DNA of 64,000 nt, taken from NCBI RefSeq assembly GCF_902499115.1, contig NZ_CABVPN010000009.1, forward strand, positions 124,001-188,000, read 5' to 3'. Numbering within the stretch: position 1 is the first letter of the stretch; each line of letters starts with the position of its first letter. This stretch comes from Burkholderia diffusa. GTDB lineage: Bacteria > Pseudomonadota > Gammaproteobacteria > Burkholderiales > Burkholderiaceae. Of the stretch, positions 34,482 through 44,769 are shown piece by piece. The position numbers were made by a program, and so were the translations under genes. The notes beneath the pieces are model-generated. The model was not told the DNA's origin. It was given only the letters and a program-made list of their open reading frames with translations, and ran no database searches.

Positions 34482-35120
34482 TCATTTCGCATCGTTGTAT
34501 ACGGTGGCGCGCGACACGCCGAGATGCTGCGACACGATTTCCATCGCGCGGCGCACCTCGAGGAAGCCGTCGGCCTTCAGCGTCTGCATCAGCTCGCGGC
34601 GCTGGTCGGTCTTCAGTTCGCGCGGCGTGGTCGCGAGGCGCGTCGCGAACGCGTCGATGCGCTGCCGGATCGCGTCCGCGCCGGCCGGGTCGAGCGTCTC
34701 GGCGACCGGCGCGCCTTCGGTGCTGCAGAACTGGTTCAGCATCCCCTGGAAACCGCGGAACAGTGTGACGTCCGCGTTCAGGCACAGCGCGGCCACATAG
34801 CGGCCGTTCGAATCCTTGATGCCGATCGACGTGCTTTTCGCCGTGCGGCCGTCGGCGAAGCGGTTCGCGTAGTTCGCGAGCACCTGCGGGAAGTCGTCGT
34901 CCTCGATGCGGGCGAGCCCGAGTTCGGTCGCCGGATCGCCGATCGCGCGACCCGACAGGTTGTTATGGATCGCGAGGATCGCGTGCTTCGGCGTGCGCAG
35001 GTCGTGCACGACGACTTCGGTGAACGGCGCGAACATCGCGCCGAGCCCTTCGGCGATGCGCAGCACCTGCTCGATCAGCGACGCCTGTTCCGACTGCGGC
35101 CTGGAGCGGGGCGTGGTCAT
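34482..35120 (-). CDS. YheO-like PAS / HTH transcriptional regulator (DauR family)
   Basis: The 212-residue protein has a YheO-like PAS domain (about 15-125: IAEGLGAMFAPFTEVVVHDLRTPKHAILAI... TSIGIKDSNGRYVAALCLNAD) and a C-terminal DauR-type HTH (LEVRRAMEIVSQHLGVSRATVYNDAK). DauR represses D-arginine catabolism in Pseudomonas; here a ligand related to the dehydratase next to it is more likely. The start overlaps the stop of the YbaK-like gene by 4 nt. Confidence 0.9.
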   Translation of the reverse strand: MTTPRSRPQSEQASLIEQVLRIAEGLGAMFAPFTEVVVHDLRTPKHAILAIHNNLSGRAIGDPATELGLARIEDDDFPQVLANYANRFADGRTAKSTSIGIKDSNGRYVAALCLNADVTLFRGFQGMLNQFCSTEGAPVAETLDPAGADAIRQRIDAFATRLATTPRELKTDQRRELMQTLKADGFLEVRRAMEIVSQHLGVSRATVYNDAK

Positions 35121-35638
35121 GGTTTGACCTCGAGCGCGGGCGCGTCGGTCGTTTCCGGCCGCGTGATGTCGGCCAGCAGCGGGCGGGCGATCCGCACGTA
35201 GTCGGACGCGTCGAGCACGACCGAGCGGTCGAGGCGGCCCGCGTTGAACGCGATTTCGTCGTTGAGTTCGATCAGTGCGGGGTCGACGACGAGCGTCACG
35301 TTCGCGTCGAACACGAACGGCGGCACGGCGCCCATCACGCAGCGCGTGACCGTGGCGGCAAGTTCGGGCGGCGCGAGTGTCGCCTTGCGGCGGCCGACCG
35401 CGTCGGCGACCTTGCGGAAATCGATCTTCAGATGGCCGGGGATGACCGCGAGCGCGGTGACGTCGCCGCCGTCCTTGAACGAGCAGAGCATCGCCTTCGC
35501 GCCCTGTTCGGGACGCGTGCCGCGAATCGCGGCGATCACGTCGGATTTGCCTTCGGCCGGGTGATCCAGCACGCGGAACCGCGCACCGGAGGTGTTCAGC
35601 AGCTCGCACAGCGCGTCAAAAACGGGATAGTCGCTCAT
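35117..35638 (-). CDS. YbaK/ProX-type aminoacyl-tRNA deacylase-like protein
   Basis: The 173-residue protein matches the YbaK/aaRS-associated editing fold: FRVLDHPAEGKSDVIAAIRGTRPEQGAKAMLC, then LAVIPGHLKIDFRKVADAVG. Such proteins hydrolyse mischarged aminoacyl-tRNA (for example Ala- or Cys-tRNA(Pro)). A general conserved Lys (KAMLC) is present. It is the first gene of an operon with the DauR-like regulator (4-nt overlap) and the dehydratase, an unusual grouping that suggests editing of a tRNA charged with an amino acid the dehydratase degrades. This idea is speculative. Confidence 0.85.
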   Translation of the reverse strand: MSDYPVFDALCELLNTSGARFRVLDHPAEGKSDVIAAIRGTRPEQGAKAMLCSFKDGGDVTALAVIPGHLKIDFRKVADAVGRRKATLAPPELAATVTRCVMGAVPPFVFDANVTLVVDPALIELNDEIAFNAGRLDRSVVLDASDYVRIARPLLADITRPETTDAPALEVKP

Positions 35639-35860
35639 GTCGATCCGGGCAGGAGGGGCGCATCACGGTACGCGGGGGACGGCGTGCCTCGGTTTGCCGT
35701 CGATGAATTGTCCAAGTATAGACGTTTTGTCATGTGCATGGCAAAGACCCGAAACAGGGATCGCCATGTTTGGCCTCCCACCAACTGCCGAAAGGCCGTT
35801 TCATATCGCGGAATGCGTGCGGAATTCCCGCCGCGCCGCCGTCTCGCCGCTTGAAAACCG

Positions 35861-35877
35861 GTTTTGCATCGCAAAAC
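35861..35877. promoter_or_regulatory. Perfect 7-bp inverted repeat upstream of aceA
   Basis: GTTTTGC-ATC-GCAAAAC lies about 175 nt before the aceA start, in an AT-rich gap. It is a possible operator. Confidence 0.4.
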
Positions 35878-35913
35878 GCACTGCTTATCTCATTGAAAAA
35901 CAAGCAAAATTTA

Positions 35914-35935
35914 TATCTTATGTCTTATATAAGAC
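35914..35935. promoter_or_regulatory. 14-bp perfect palindrome with an extra half site upstream of aceA
   Basis: GTCTTATATAAGAC is a perfect palindrome preceded by a second TCTTAT half site, about 116 nt before the aceA start. The pattern resembles sites for GntR-type metabolic regulators. The remaining part of this 410-nt gap (from the YbaK gene start) is AT-rich and promoter-like. Confidence 0.5.
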
Positions 35936-36050
35936 TTCGCCGAAAGCGCATCGGACGGCGTTACTATTGAGTCCATGCAGTTCGCTTCGTCATACGGAGC
36001 GGGCAAGCTGAACCCTTTACTCAAATGCGCTTCGTTCCCAGGAGATTGAC

Positions 36051-37637
36051 ATGTCCCAATATCAAGACGACATCAAGGCAGTGGCTGGCTTGAAGGAAAA
36101 CCACGGCAGCGCGTGGAATGCCATCAATCCCGAGTATGCCGCCCGCATGCGTGCCCAGAACAAGTTCAAGACGGGCCTCGACATCGCGAAGTACACCGCG
36201 AAGATCATGCGCGCCGACATGGCCGCGTACGATGCCGATCCGTCCAAGTACACGCAGTCGCTGGGTTGCTGGCACGGCTTCATCGGCCAGCAGAAGATGA
36301 TCTCGATCAAGAAGCACTTCAACAGCACCGAACGCCGCTACCTGTACCTGTCGGGCTGGATGGTCGCCGCGCTGCGCTCGGAGTTCGGCCCGCTGCCGGA
36401 CCAGTCGATGCACGAAAAGACGTCGGTCAGCGCGCTGATCCGCGAGCTGTACACGTTCCTGCGCCAGGCCGACGCACGTGAACTCGGCGGCCTGTTCCGC
36501 GAGCTGGATGCTGCCAAGGACGCCGCTGCCAAGGCCGCCATCCAGGAAAAGATCGACAACCACGTGACGCACGTCGTGCCGATCATCGCCGACATCGACG
36601 CCGGCTTCGGCAACGCCGAAGCAACGTACCTGCTGGCCAAGCAGTTCATCGAAGCGGGCGCGTGCTGCATCCAGATCGAAAACCAGGTGTCCGACGAGAA
36701 GCAGTGCGGCCACCAGGACGGCAAGGTCACCGTGCCGCACGAGGACTTCCTCGCGAAGATCCGCGCGATCCGCTACGCGTTCCTGGAACTGGGCGTGGAC
36801 GACGGCATCATCGTCGCCCGTACCGACTCGCTCGGCGCGGGCCTGACCAAGCAGATCGCCGTGACCAACGAGCCGGGCGACCTGGGCGACAAGTACAACG
36901 CGTTCCTCGACTGCGAAGAGCTGTCGGCCGACCAGCTGGGCAACGGTGACGTCGTCATCAAGCGCGACGGCAAGCTGCTGCGTCCGAAGCGCCTGCCGAG
37001 CAACCTGTTCCAGTTCCGCGCCGGCACGGGCGAAGCGCGTTGCGTGCTCGACTGCATCACGTCGCTGCAGAACGGCGCCGACCTGCTGTGGATCGAAACC
37101 GAAAAACCGCACATCGCGCAGATCGGCGGCATGGTCAGCGAAATCCGCAAGGTCATCCCGAACGCGAAGCTGGTGTACAACAACAGCCCGTCGTTCAACT
37201 GGACGCTGAACTTCCGTCAGCAGGTGTACGACGCAATGAAGGCAGAGGGCAAGGACGTGTCGGCATACGACCGTGCGCAGTTGATGAGCGTCGAGTACGA
37301 CGAGACCGAACTGGCCAAGCTCGCCGACGAGAAGATCCGTACGTTCCAGGCCGATGCATCGCGTGAAGCAGGCATCTTCCACCACCTGATCACGCTGCCG
37401 ACGTACCACACGGCCGCGCTGTCGACCGACAACCTCGCGAAGGAATACTTCGGCGAACAGGGCATGCTCGGTTACGTGGCGGGCGTGCAGCGTAAGGAAA
37501 TCCGTCAGGGCATCGCGTGCGTCAAGCACCAGAACATGTCCGGCTCGGATATCGGCGACGACCACAAGGAATACTTCAGCGGCGACGCAGCGCTGAAGGC
37601 AGCGGGCAAGGACAACACGATGAACCAGTTCTCGTAA
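36051..37637 (+). CDS. aceA: Isocitrate lyase
   Basis: It cleaves isocitrate to succinate and glyoxylate, the first step of the glyoxylate shunt. The 528 residues match the long form found in Pseudomonas and Burkholderia. The signature KQCGH has the catalytic Cys219 (Lys217-Gln-Cys-Gly-His221), and the ADIDAGFGNAEAT metal-binding region is present. AGGAG 6 nt before the ATG fixes the start. Codon use is strongly biased towards frequent GC-ending codons and agrees with high expression. Two palindromes upstream are likely operators. No malate synthase is in the window. A strong terminator follows. Confidence 0.97.
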   Translation: MSQYQDDIKAVAGLKENHGSAWNAINPEYAARMRAQNKFKTGLDIAKYTAKIMRADMAAYDADPSKYTQSLGCWHGFIGQQKMISIKKHFNSTERRYLYLSGWMVAALRSEFGPLPDQSMHEKTSVSALIRELYTFLRQADARELGGLFRELDAAKDAAAKAAIQEKIDNHVTHVVPIIADIDAGFGNAEATYLLAKQFIEAGACCIQIENQVSDEKQCGHQDGKVTVPHEDFLAKIRAIRYAFLELGVDDGIIVARTDSLGAGLTKQIAVTNEPGDLGDKYNAFLDCEELSADQLGNGDVVIKRDGKLLRPKRLPSNLFQFRAGTGEARCVLDCITSLQNGADLLWIETEKPHIAQIGGMVSEIRKVIPNAKLVYNNSPSFNWTLNFRQQVYDAMKAEGKDVSAYDRAQLMSVEYDETELAKLADEKIRTFQADASREAGIFHHLITLPTYHTAALSTDNLAKEYFGEQGMLGYVAGVQRKEIRQGIACVKHQNMSGSDIGDDHKEYFSGDAALKAAGKDNTMNQFS

Positions 37638-37658
37638 TCGTCATACCCGCGGCACGAC

Positions 37659-37692
37659 GCCAACCCGTTCATGACGGGTTGGCGTTTTTTTT
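37659..37692. terminator. Intrinsic terminator of aceA
   Basis: GCCAACCCGT and ACGGGTTGGC pair exactly (loop TCATG) and are followed by a run of eight Ts. The opposite-strand gene ends inside the T-run, so it probably serves that side too. Confidence 0.92.
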
Positions 37693-38407
37693 ATCCGCGC
37701 ACGGCCTTCACGACGTATTGGCTCGTCGGCACCACGTCGATCTTGTCGAAATCGATGAAGCGTCCGCAGCTGTCCATCATCTCCCCGACGTTGCGCTGGA
37801 ATTTCTCCTCGTCGCCGACTGCATCGAAGAACGCGTACGGATCGGTCATCGCGGCGGCCGGGAAGCATTCCTCGACGATCGCGTCGTAGCCGGGCGCCGC
37901 ATGCGTGAGCGCGCGCACGACCACGTTCTGCACGTACAGGAAGTTGTCCTGCGTGTCGATCGCGACGCGCGTGTGATGGCCGTGCCATACGTCGAGCCAT
38001 GCTTCATGCGTGAGGCGCGGCGGGCGCTTCAGGAACGCGAGCTGCGAGAAGCCGCTCGTGCGCTCGCCGGGCCGCGCCGGAAAGCGCGTGTTCGGAATCG
38101 GCTGCGATTCCGTGACGAGATACGCGGCCATGTGCGGGACGATCGCGCGCACCGCGTCGTCGAACGGCTGGCGGAACATCGGGTTCGCGCTGTCGATCCA
38201 CACCGCGACGATGCCGTCGATGCCCGGGTGCGTGTTGGTCTGCTTCAGGCCGGCGGCCGGCGCGACATCGGCGTCGGCAACGTTGGCCTGCACGCCGTGC
38301 GCGCCTAGCGACAGCAGCTTGTCGGCGAGCTGCGCGCGCACGCTGCGGCTCCATTGTTCGGGCGCGGCCTGCGCATCGCGCCACAATACATAAATGACTT
38401 TCTCCAT
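37691..38407 (-). CDS. EthD-domain-like protein
   Basis: The 238-residue product is soluble. Its middle (RPPRLTHEAWLDVWHGHHTRVAIDTQDNFLYVQNVVVR) resembles the EthD ferredoxin-like barrel, with the conserved His in WHGHHT; the first part (VIYVLWRD) looks like a second copy of the fold. EthD-type proteins accompany ring-cleaving and hydroxylating enzymes in catabolic loci but their reactions vary. The ATG (MEKVIYVLWRD) is preferred over a long upstream frame. It is 50 nt downstream of the SnoaL-like gene. Confidence 0.78.
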   Translation of the reverse strand: MEKVIYVLWRDAQAAPEQWSRSVRAQLADKLLSLGAHGVQANVADADVAPAAGLKQTNTHPGIDGIVAVWIDSANPMFRQPFDDAVRAIVPHMAAYLVTESQPIPNTRFPARPGERTSGFSQLAFLKRPPRLTHEAWLDVWHGHHTRVAIDTQDNFLYVQNVVVRALTHAAPGYDAIVEECFPAAAMTDPYAFFDAVGDEEKFQRNVGEMMDSCGRFIDFDKIDVVPTSQYVVKAVRG

Positions 38408-38457
38408 TGCTCCGGCTCCAAAGGGGATGACGAGGTCGGCGGCGCTGCCGCCGGGTT

Positions 38458-38979
38458 TCAGGAAGCGTTGACGGCCGGATCGGTCGAACCGGCCGCGTCC
38501 TGCGCGCCCGGTGCGAAGCGGTTGGCGGTCAGCGTGAACGACGGCGGAATCGGCGACGTGACGGTTTCGAACAGGCGCTCGTGACGCGTCGCGTGAATAC
38601 GCCACACGCCGTCGCGCTTCACGTACTGGTCGTCGTAGAACGCGGTGCCGTGCAGCAGGTAGTTGTCCTCTAGATTGATCGCATGATCCTCGAGAAACCA
38701 CACGCCGCACGCATGATCGGCGGACACCAGCGTGAGCTCGGGGTGGTGGCCGTGATGCATCGTCAGGAAGGTCGGCTTGCCGAGCAGTTCGCGCAGGCTG
38801 GACACGAATGCGTCGCGGCCGTCGTACGCATAGTGGCCGCCGTACAGGCGCGCCTCGCAGTCCTCGGTCAGGCATTGCGCGAGCAGCGACCAGTCGTGTG
38901 TATCGACCGCGCGGAAATACCGGTACTTCAGCTGGCGGATCTGCTCGTACTCGTGGAGCGTGCGGGTCGTCTCGTCCAT
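38458..38979 (-). CDS. SnoaL-like (NTF2-fold) protein
   Basis: The product, 173 residues from the chosen ATG, has an N-terminal helix pair and a cone-shaped NTF2 fold (LKYRYFRAVDTHDWSLLAQCLTED... MHHGHHPEL). Proteins of this class include ketosteroid isomerases, limonene epoxide hydrolases and aromatic-dioxygenase beta subunits; the catalytic role here is unknown. An ATG 24 nt further upstream would overlap a shared promoter-like element (see 39004), so the shorter start is preferred. It forms a leftward pair with the EthD-like gene. Confidence 0.8.
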   Translation of the reverse strand: MDETTRTLHEYEQIRQLKYRYFRAVDTHDWSLLAQCLTEDCEARLYGGHYAYDGRDAFVSSLRELLGKPTFLTMHHGHHPELTLVSADHACGVWFLEDHAINLEDNYLLHGTAFYDDQYVKRDGVWRIHATRHERLFETVTSPIPPSFTLTANRFAPGAQDAAGSTDPAVNAS

Positions 38980-39003
38980 CGCCGTGTCTCGTGGTGGTGT
39001 CAT

Positions 39004-39017
39004 CCGATGGTAGGAAT
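39004..39017 (-). promoter_or_regulatory. Copy of the shared promoter-like element, upstream of the SnoaL gene
   Basis: The + strand CGATGGTAGGAA matches CGATGATAGGAA upstream of the SDR gene at 14953-15732 with one change, at the same distance from the start codon. Confidence 0.35.
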
Positions 39018-39189
39018 GAAGCCGCCTGCGTCACATCGTCTGTTCGGACGAACGCCGCGGGAGCTGCGTTCAAGTTCGCCGATACGCGACATCGGGGTTC
39101 ATCCAAACAGGTGATGGCCGGCCTCCCGTGCGCCTGTAACGTGGCGTCGACGCGGCTTCGATCCGCGCACACGAGACCAAGGAGACGGC

Positions 39190-39690
39190 ATGACCCCGAT
39201 CGAACGAATGGAAGCGCGCGTGCGCAGGCTGGAGGACGCCGACGCGATCCGCCGCCTGAAGGCGCGCTACTTCACGTGCTGCGACCGGAAGGATCCGCAG
39301 GGGATGCGCGACTGCTTCGCGCCCGGCGCGGTGCACATCGACTACGGCCGAATCGGTACGTTCGACCACCGCGATGCGCTCGTCGACGTGTTCGAGCGGC
39401 TCGGCTGCCATCCGCACATCGTCGAGATGCACCACGGCGTGAATCCCGACATCACCGTGCTCGACGACACGCATGCGCGCGGCACGTGGGGCCTGCATTA
39501 CCAGATGCTCGACACCAACGCGCGCACGCTCACGCAGCTCGGCGCGACCTACGACGACGAATACCGGAAGGTCGACGGCGAATGGAAGATCGCGGCCACC
39601 CGCTGCGTCGTCACGTCGACGTTGTCCGCCCGCTATGACGGCGATGCGCCGGGCGTGCTGTTCGCCGGCGCGCAGCCGCCTGCCGCGTGA
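39190..39690 (+). CDS. SnoaL-like (NTF2-fold) protein
   Basis: The 166-residue protein opens with a coiled helix (IERMEARVRRLEDADAIRRLKARYFTCCDRKD), followed by the NTF2 fold (FAPGAVHIDYGRIGTFDHRDALVDVFERLG, VEMHHGVNPDITVLDDTHARGTW). It shares the MHHG motif with the divergent gene at 38458-38979, so the two are paralogous. It precedes three SDR genes by 51 nt. Function in the catabolic group is likely but substrate unknown. The start has AAGGAGACGGC before the ATG. Confidence 0.82.
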   Translation: MTPIERMEARVRRLEDADAIRRLKARYFTCCDRKDPQGMRDCFAPGAVHIDYGRIGTFDHRDALVDVFERLGCHPHIVEMHHGVNPDITVLDDTHARGTWGLHYQMLDTNARTLTQLGATYDDEYRKVDGEWKIAATRCVVTSTLSARYDGDAPGVLFAGAQPPAA

Positions 39691-39741
39691 CGACGCGCAC
39701 GACCCACTCAGGTTGAAAACATTCCCCAGGAGACATCGAAC

Positions 39742-40608
39742 ATGGCACAGAACAACGAGGCGCCCGTCGCCGTCGTGACGGGCGCGTCGCGCGGTGCCGG
39801 CAAGGGCATCGCGCGCGCGCTCGGCGCGGCCGGTATGACGGTCTATGTGACGGGGCGCTCGCAGAACGAAGGCGACGCGCCGCTGCCCGGCACGATCCAC
39901 GAAACCGCGCGCGAAATCGACGCGCTCGGCGGCCGCGGGATCGCCGTCGCGTGCGACCACGCGGACGACGCACAGGTGAAGGCGCTGTTCGAGCGCGTCG
40001 AACGCGACAGCGGGCGACTCGACATCCTCGTCAACAATGCGACCTATCTGCACGACCAGCTGATCCTGCCAGGTCCGTTCTGGGAGAAGTCGCTCGACCT
40101 CGTGAACATCCTCGACGTCGGGCTGCGCTCGGCGTACGTCGCGAGCTGGCACGCCGCGCCGCTGATGGCGAAGCGCCGCAGCGGGCTGATCGCGTTCACG
40201 TCGTCGTTCGGCGCGAGCTGCTACATGCACGGCGCCGCGTACGGCGCGCAGAAGTCCGGCGTCGACAAGTTCGCGAAGGACATGGCCGTCGACCTGAAAC
40301 CGTTCGACGTCGCGGCCGTGTCGATCTGGATGGGGCCGCTGCGAACCGAGCGCACGACGCGCGTGTGGGACGAGCATCCGGACCTCTACAAGGAGTTCTC
40401 GCTCGTCGCCGAAAGCCCGGAATTCACCGGCCGCGTGATCCATGCGATCCACGCCGATCCGCAGCGCATGGCGTTGTCGGGGCAGGTGCTGGTCGGCGCG
40501 GAAGCCGCGCTGCAGTATGGCATCGCGGATCTCGACGGCAAGCAGCCGCCGTCGTATCGCGAACTGCTTGGCGGGCCCGTGCAGGCTCATCCGGCGATCG
40601 TCGCTTAA
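39742..40608 (+). CDS. Short-chain dehydrogenase/reductase (SDR)
   Basis: The 288-residue SDR has TGASRGAGKG as cofactor loop, a changed NNAT instead of NNAG, a Ser in TSSFGAS and YGAQK. The layout resembles DHRS1-like dehydrogenases, with a long substrate-binding tail. AGGAGACATCGAAC precedes the ATG. It is second in the operon SnoaL-SDR-SDR-SDR. Confidence 0.87.
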   Translation: MAQNNEAPVAVVTGASRGAGKGIARALGAAGMTVYVTGRSQNEGDAPLPGTIHETAREIDALGGRGIAVACDHADDAQVKALFERVERDSGRLDILVNNATYLHDQLILPGPFWEKSLDLVNILDVGLRSAYVASWHAAPLMAKRRSGLIAFTSSFGASCYMHGAAYGAQKSGVDKFAKDMAVDLKPFDVAAVSIWMGPLRTERTTRVWDEHPDLYKEFSLVAESPEFTGRVIHAIHADPQRMALSGQVLVGAEAALQYGIADLDGKQPPSYRELLGGPVQAHPAIVA

Positions 40609-40617
40609 GGAGCGCAC

Positions 40618-41373
40618 ATGGGCATCCTCGAAGGCAAGGTCGCGCTCGTGACGGGCGCGGGGCAGGGCGTCGGGCAAGGCATTGCGCACGCGCTCGCGGG
40701 CGAAGGCGCGCAGGTGGCCGTGGTCGGCCGCACGCGCGACAAGCTGGTCGCGACTTGCGATGCGATCCGCGCGCGCGGCGGTATCGCGGAGCCGTTCGTG
40801 TGCGACGTGATGGACGCCGCGCAGATCGCGCGGTGCGTCGATGCCGTCGTCGAGCGGTTTCGCGGCGTGCAGATCCTGGTCAACAACGCGCAGGTCGTGC
40901 CGCTCGGCCGCCTGCTCGACGTGACCGACAAGGATTTTCTCGCGGGCCTCGAGTCGGGGCCGATCGCGACGCTGCGAATGATGCGCGCGTGCCATCCGCA
41001 TCTGAAGGGGGATGGCGTGATCGTCAATTTCGCGTCGTCGGCCGCGGTGCGCTGGGACGCGTCGGGCTATGGGGCCTACGCGGCGACCAAGGAAGCGATT
41101 CGCGCGCTCACGCGTGCTGCCGCATGCGAATGGGGCGCCGACGGCATTCGCGTGAACGCGGTCGCGCCGCATGCGCTGTCGCCGGGGCTGAAGGGCTGGA
41201 TCGACGCGAACCCGGACGAAGCGGCGGCGTTCTTCCGCACGATCCCGCTCGGCCGCGTGGGCGACTGCGAGCAGGACATCGGGCGCGCGATCGTGTTTCT
41301 CGCGAGCCGCGACGCCGCGTACCTGACGGGCGCCACCCTGCCGCTCGACGGCGGGCAGGCGTATTGGGGCTGA
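40618..41373 (+). CDS. Short-chain dehydrogenase/reductase (SDR)
   Basis: The 251-residue SDR has TGAGQGVGQG and YAATK with Ser in NFASSAA; NNAQ replaces NNAG. The end LTGATLPLDGGQAYWG is normal for the family. It starts 9 nt after the previous SDR stop, with AAGGAG overlapping that stop region. Substrate unknown. Confidence 0.88.
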   Translation: MGILEGKVALVTGAGQGVGQGIAHALAGEGAQVAVVGRTRDKLVATCDAIRARGGIAEPFVCDVMDAAQIARCVDAVVERFRGVQILVNNAQVVPLGRLLDVTDKDFLAGLESGPIATLRMMRACHPHLKGDGVIVNFASSAAVRWDASGYGAYAATKEAIRALTRAAACEWGADGIRVNAVAPHALSPGLKGWIDANPDEAAAFFRTIPLGRVGDCEQDIGRAIVFLASRDAAYLTGATLPLDGGQAYWG

Positions 41374-41470
41374 CGGCGAACGCGACGCACATCAAGGGCC
41401 GGCACCGATGCGCGTCGCAGCGCGTCGCGGCCGGCAAACCGGAATCGGAAAGCATCGAGGAGAAAACGAC

Positions 41471-42247
41471 ATGGGTCGACTGGAAGGGAAGGTGGCGATC
41501 GTCACGGGCGGCGCGCGCGGGATGGGCGCGGCGACATGCAGGCTGTTCGTCGCGGAGGGCGCGCGCGTCGTGATCGGTGACGTGCTCGACGCGGAAGGCG
41601 AGGCGCTGGCGCGCGAACTCGGCGACGCGGCACGCTTCATGCGCCTCGACGTGAGCGACGAACAGAACTGGGCGCGCGTCGCCGATGCGACCGTCGAGCA
41701 GTTCGGCCGCATCGACGTGCTCGTGAACAACGCGGCCGTGCTGATGTTCGGTGCGATCACCGAATTGTCGAAACGTGATTTCGAGCGCGCGGTATCGATC
41801 AATCTCGTCGGCACGTTCGTCGGCATCCGCACGATCGCGCCGCGCATGATCGCGCAGAAGAGCGGATCGATCGTCAACATCTCGTCGGTGGACGGGCTGC
41901 GCGGCGTGAACGCGCTGGCCGCCTACGTATCGAGCAAATGGGGCGTGCGCGGGTTGACGAAGGTGGCGGCGCTCGAACTCGGCCACCAGGGCGTGCGCGT
42001 AAATTCGATTCATCCCGGTGGCGTCAACACCGCGATGTCGAACCCGGCCGGCGCGCCGCTCGACGAGATCAACAAGCACTACACGCACGTGCCGCTGCAG
42101 CGCGTCGGCTTGCCTGACGAAATCGCGCGTGCGACGCTGTTTCTCGCGAGCGACGAAGCGTCGTACTGCAACGGCGCCGAACTGTCCGTCGACGGCGGGA
42201 TGGCGGCAGGCGCGTATTACCCCGGATTGCCGGGCGCGCCGTTTTGA
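41471..42247 (+). CDS. Short-chain dehydrogenase/reductase, hydroxysteroid dehydrogenase-like
   Basis: The 258-residue SDR reads MGRLEGKVAIVTGGARGMGAAT, NNAA, NISSVDG and YVSSK, closely following the pattern of 3-alpha(or 20-beta)-hydroxysteroid dehydrogenases and related NAD enzymes. GAGGAGAAAACGAC gives the ribosome site before the ATG. It closes the operon; a nested hairpin with a T-run follows after about 90 nt. The steroid role remains an inference. Confidence 0.88.
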   Translation: MGRLEGKVAIVTGGARGMGAATCRLFVAEGARVVIGDVLDAEGEALARELGDAARFMRLDVSDEQNWARVADATVEQFGRIDVLVNNAAVLMFGAITELSKRDFERAVSINLVGTFVGIRTIAPRMIAQKSGSIVNISSVDGLRGVNALAAYVSSKWGVRGLTKVAALELGHQGVRVNSIHPGGVNTAMSNPAGAPLDEINKHYTHVPLQRVGLPDEIARATLFLASDEASYCNGAELSVDGGMAAGAYYPGLPGAPF

Positions 42248-42301
42248 GCGGTAGCGCACACAACGCATGCGCGATGGATGTTTGTGTACGCAACCTAATT
42301 C

Positions 42302-42402
42302 AGGGTTTGCCTGAGTAGCGAAAACGCGAATCTGCGCCGCGACATGTTCGCGTGCATCGCATGCGAGCATGTCGCGCGATTTTTCCGTTTTCGCGAAACC
42401 CT
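42302..42402 (+). terminator. Nested inverted repeat acting as terminator of the SDR operon
   Basis: The core stem (CGCGACATG...CATGTCGCG with CGCGTGC/GCATGCG inside, loop ATC) runs from 42338 to 42376 with almost no mismatch and is followed by CGATTTTTCC. Outer complementary arms (GCGAAAAC/GTTTTCGC and AGGGTTT/AAACCCT) extend the structure to about 100 nt. Confidence 0.7.
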
Positions 42403-42464
42403 TGCAGGACGGATGTTCCAGCCGTTTCGTCCCCAAAGCTCACGCGTCGGCGCAGTAAAAAGGA

Positions 42465-42483
42465 CATGCCGGCAAGCGGCATG
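42465..42483. other. Short palindrome in the pckG upstream region
   Basis: CATGCCG and CGGCATG surround GCAAG. Read leftward it is followed by TCCTTTTTAC. No leftward gene ends near, so a regulatory role for pckG is as likely as termination. The rest of the 525 nt between the SDR and pckG is the pckG promoter side; no box could be named. Confidence 0.3.
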
Positions 42484-42772
42484 CCGGCGCGTCGTCACAG
42501 TTGTTTCTTGTTGCAACGCAACGCCCGCCCAATAACGGCGATGGTATGCTGGCCGGCATGGAGTTGTACGGCAGGTTGCTTGCATGGCGAAACTCGCGTT
42601 CGCACGCTCATACGAGACATCACATTCTCTCGCCCGCATCGCGGCATCGACACGCGCTCCGCTCGCGTGTGCCGCCTTGCGCGTCGCTGCATCCTGCGCT
42701 CCGACCGCATTCCCCATCTCGCGGGCTCGTCCCGCATCCCCCATCCCCGCCCAATAGTCTGGAGACATTCCC

Positions 42773-44638
<1,866 letters not shown>

Positions 44639-44679
44639 CGATCCGAATCGAAGTAACGAAGTAACGACGTGGTGGCACG

Positions 44680-44727
44680 AACGTCCCGCCGCCGGCATGC
44701 ATCGCCGGCGGCGGGACGTTTTTGTTT
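44680..44727 (+). terminator. Intrinsic terminator of pckG
   Basis: A perfect 17-bp stem (AACGTCCCGCCGCCGGC and its complement, loop ATGCATC) is followed by TTTTTGTTT. Confidence 0.93.
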
Positions 44728-44769
44728 CTGCTTCGTTTCAGCGTGGCGCGTGTTGCGCCGGCAGTGCGC

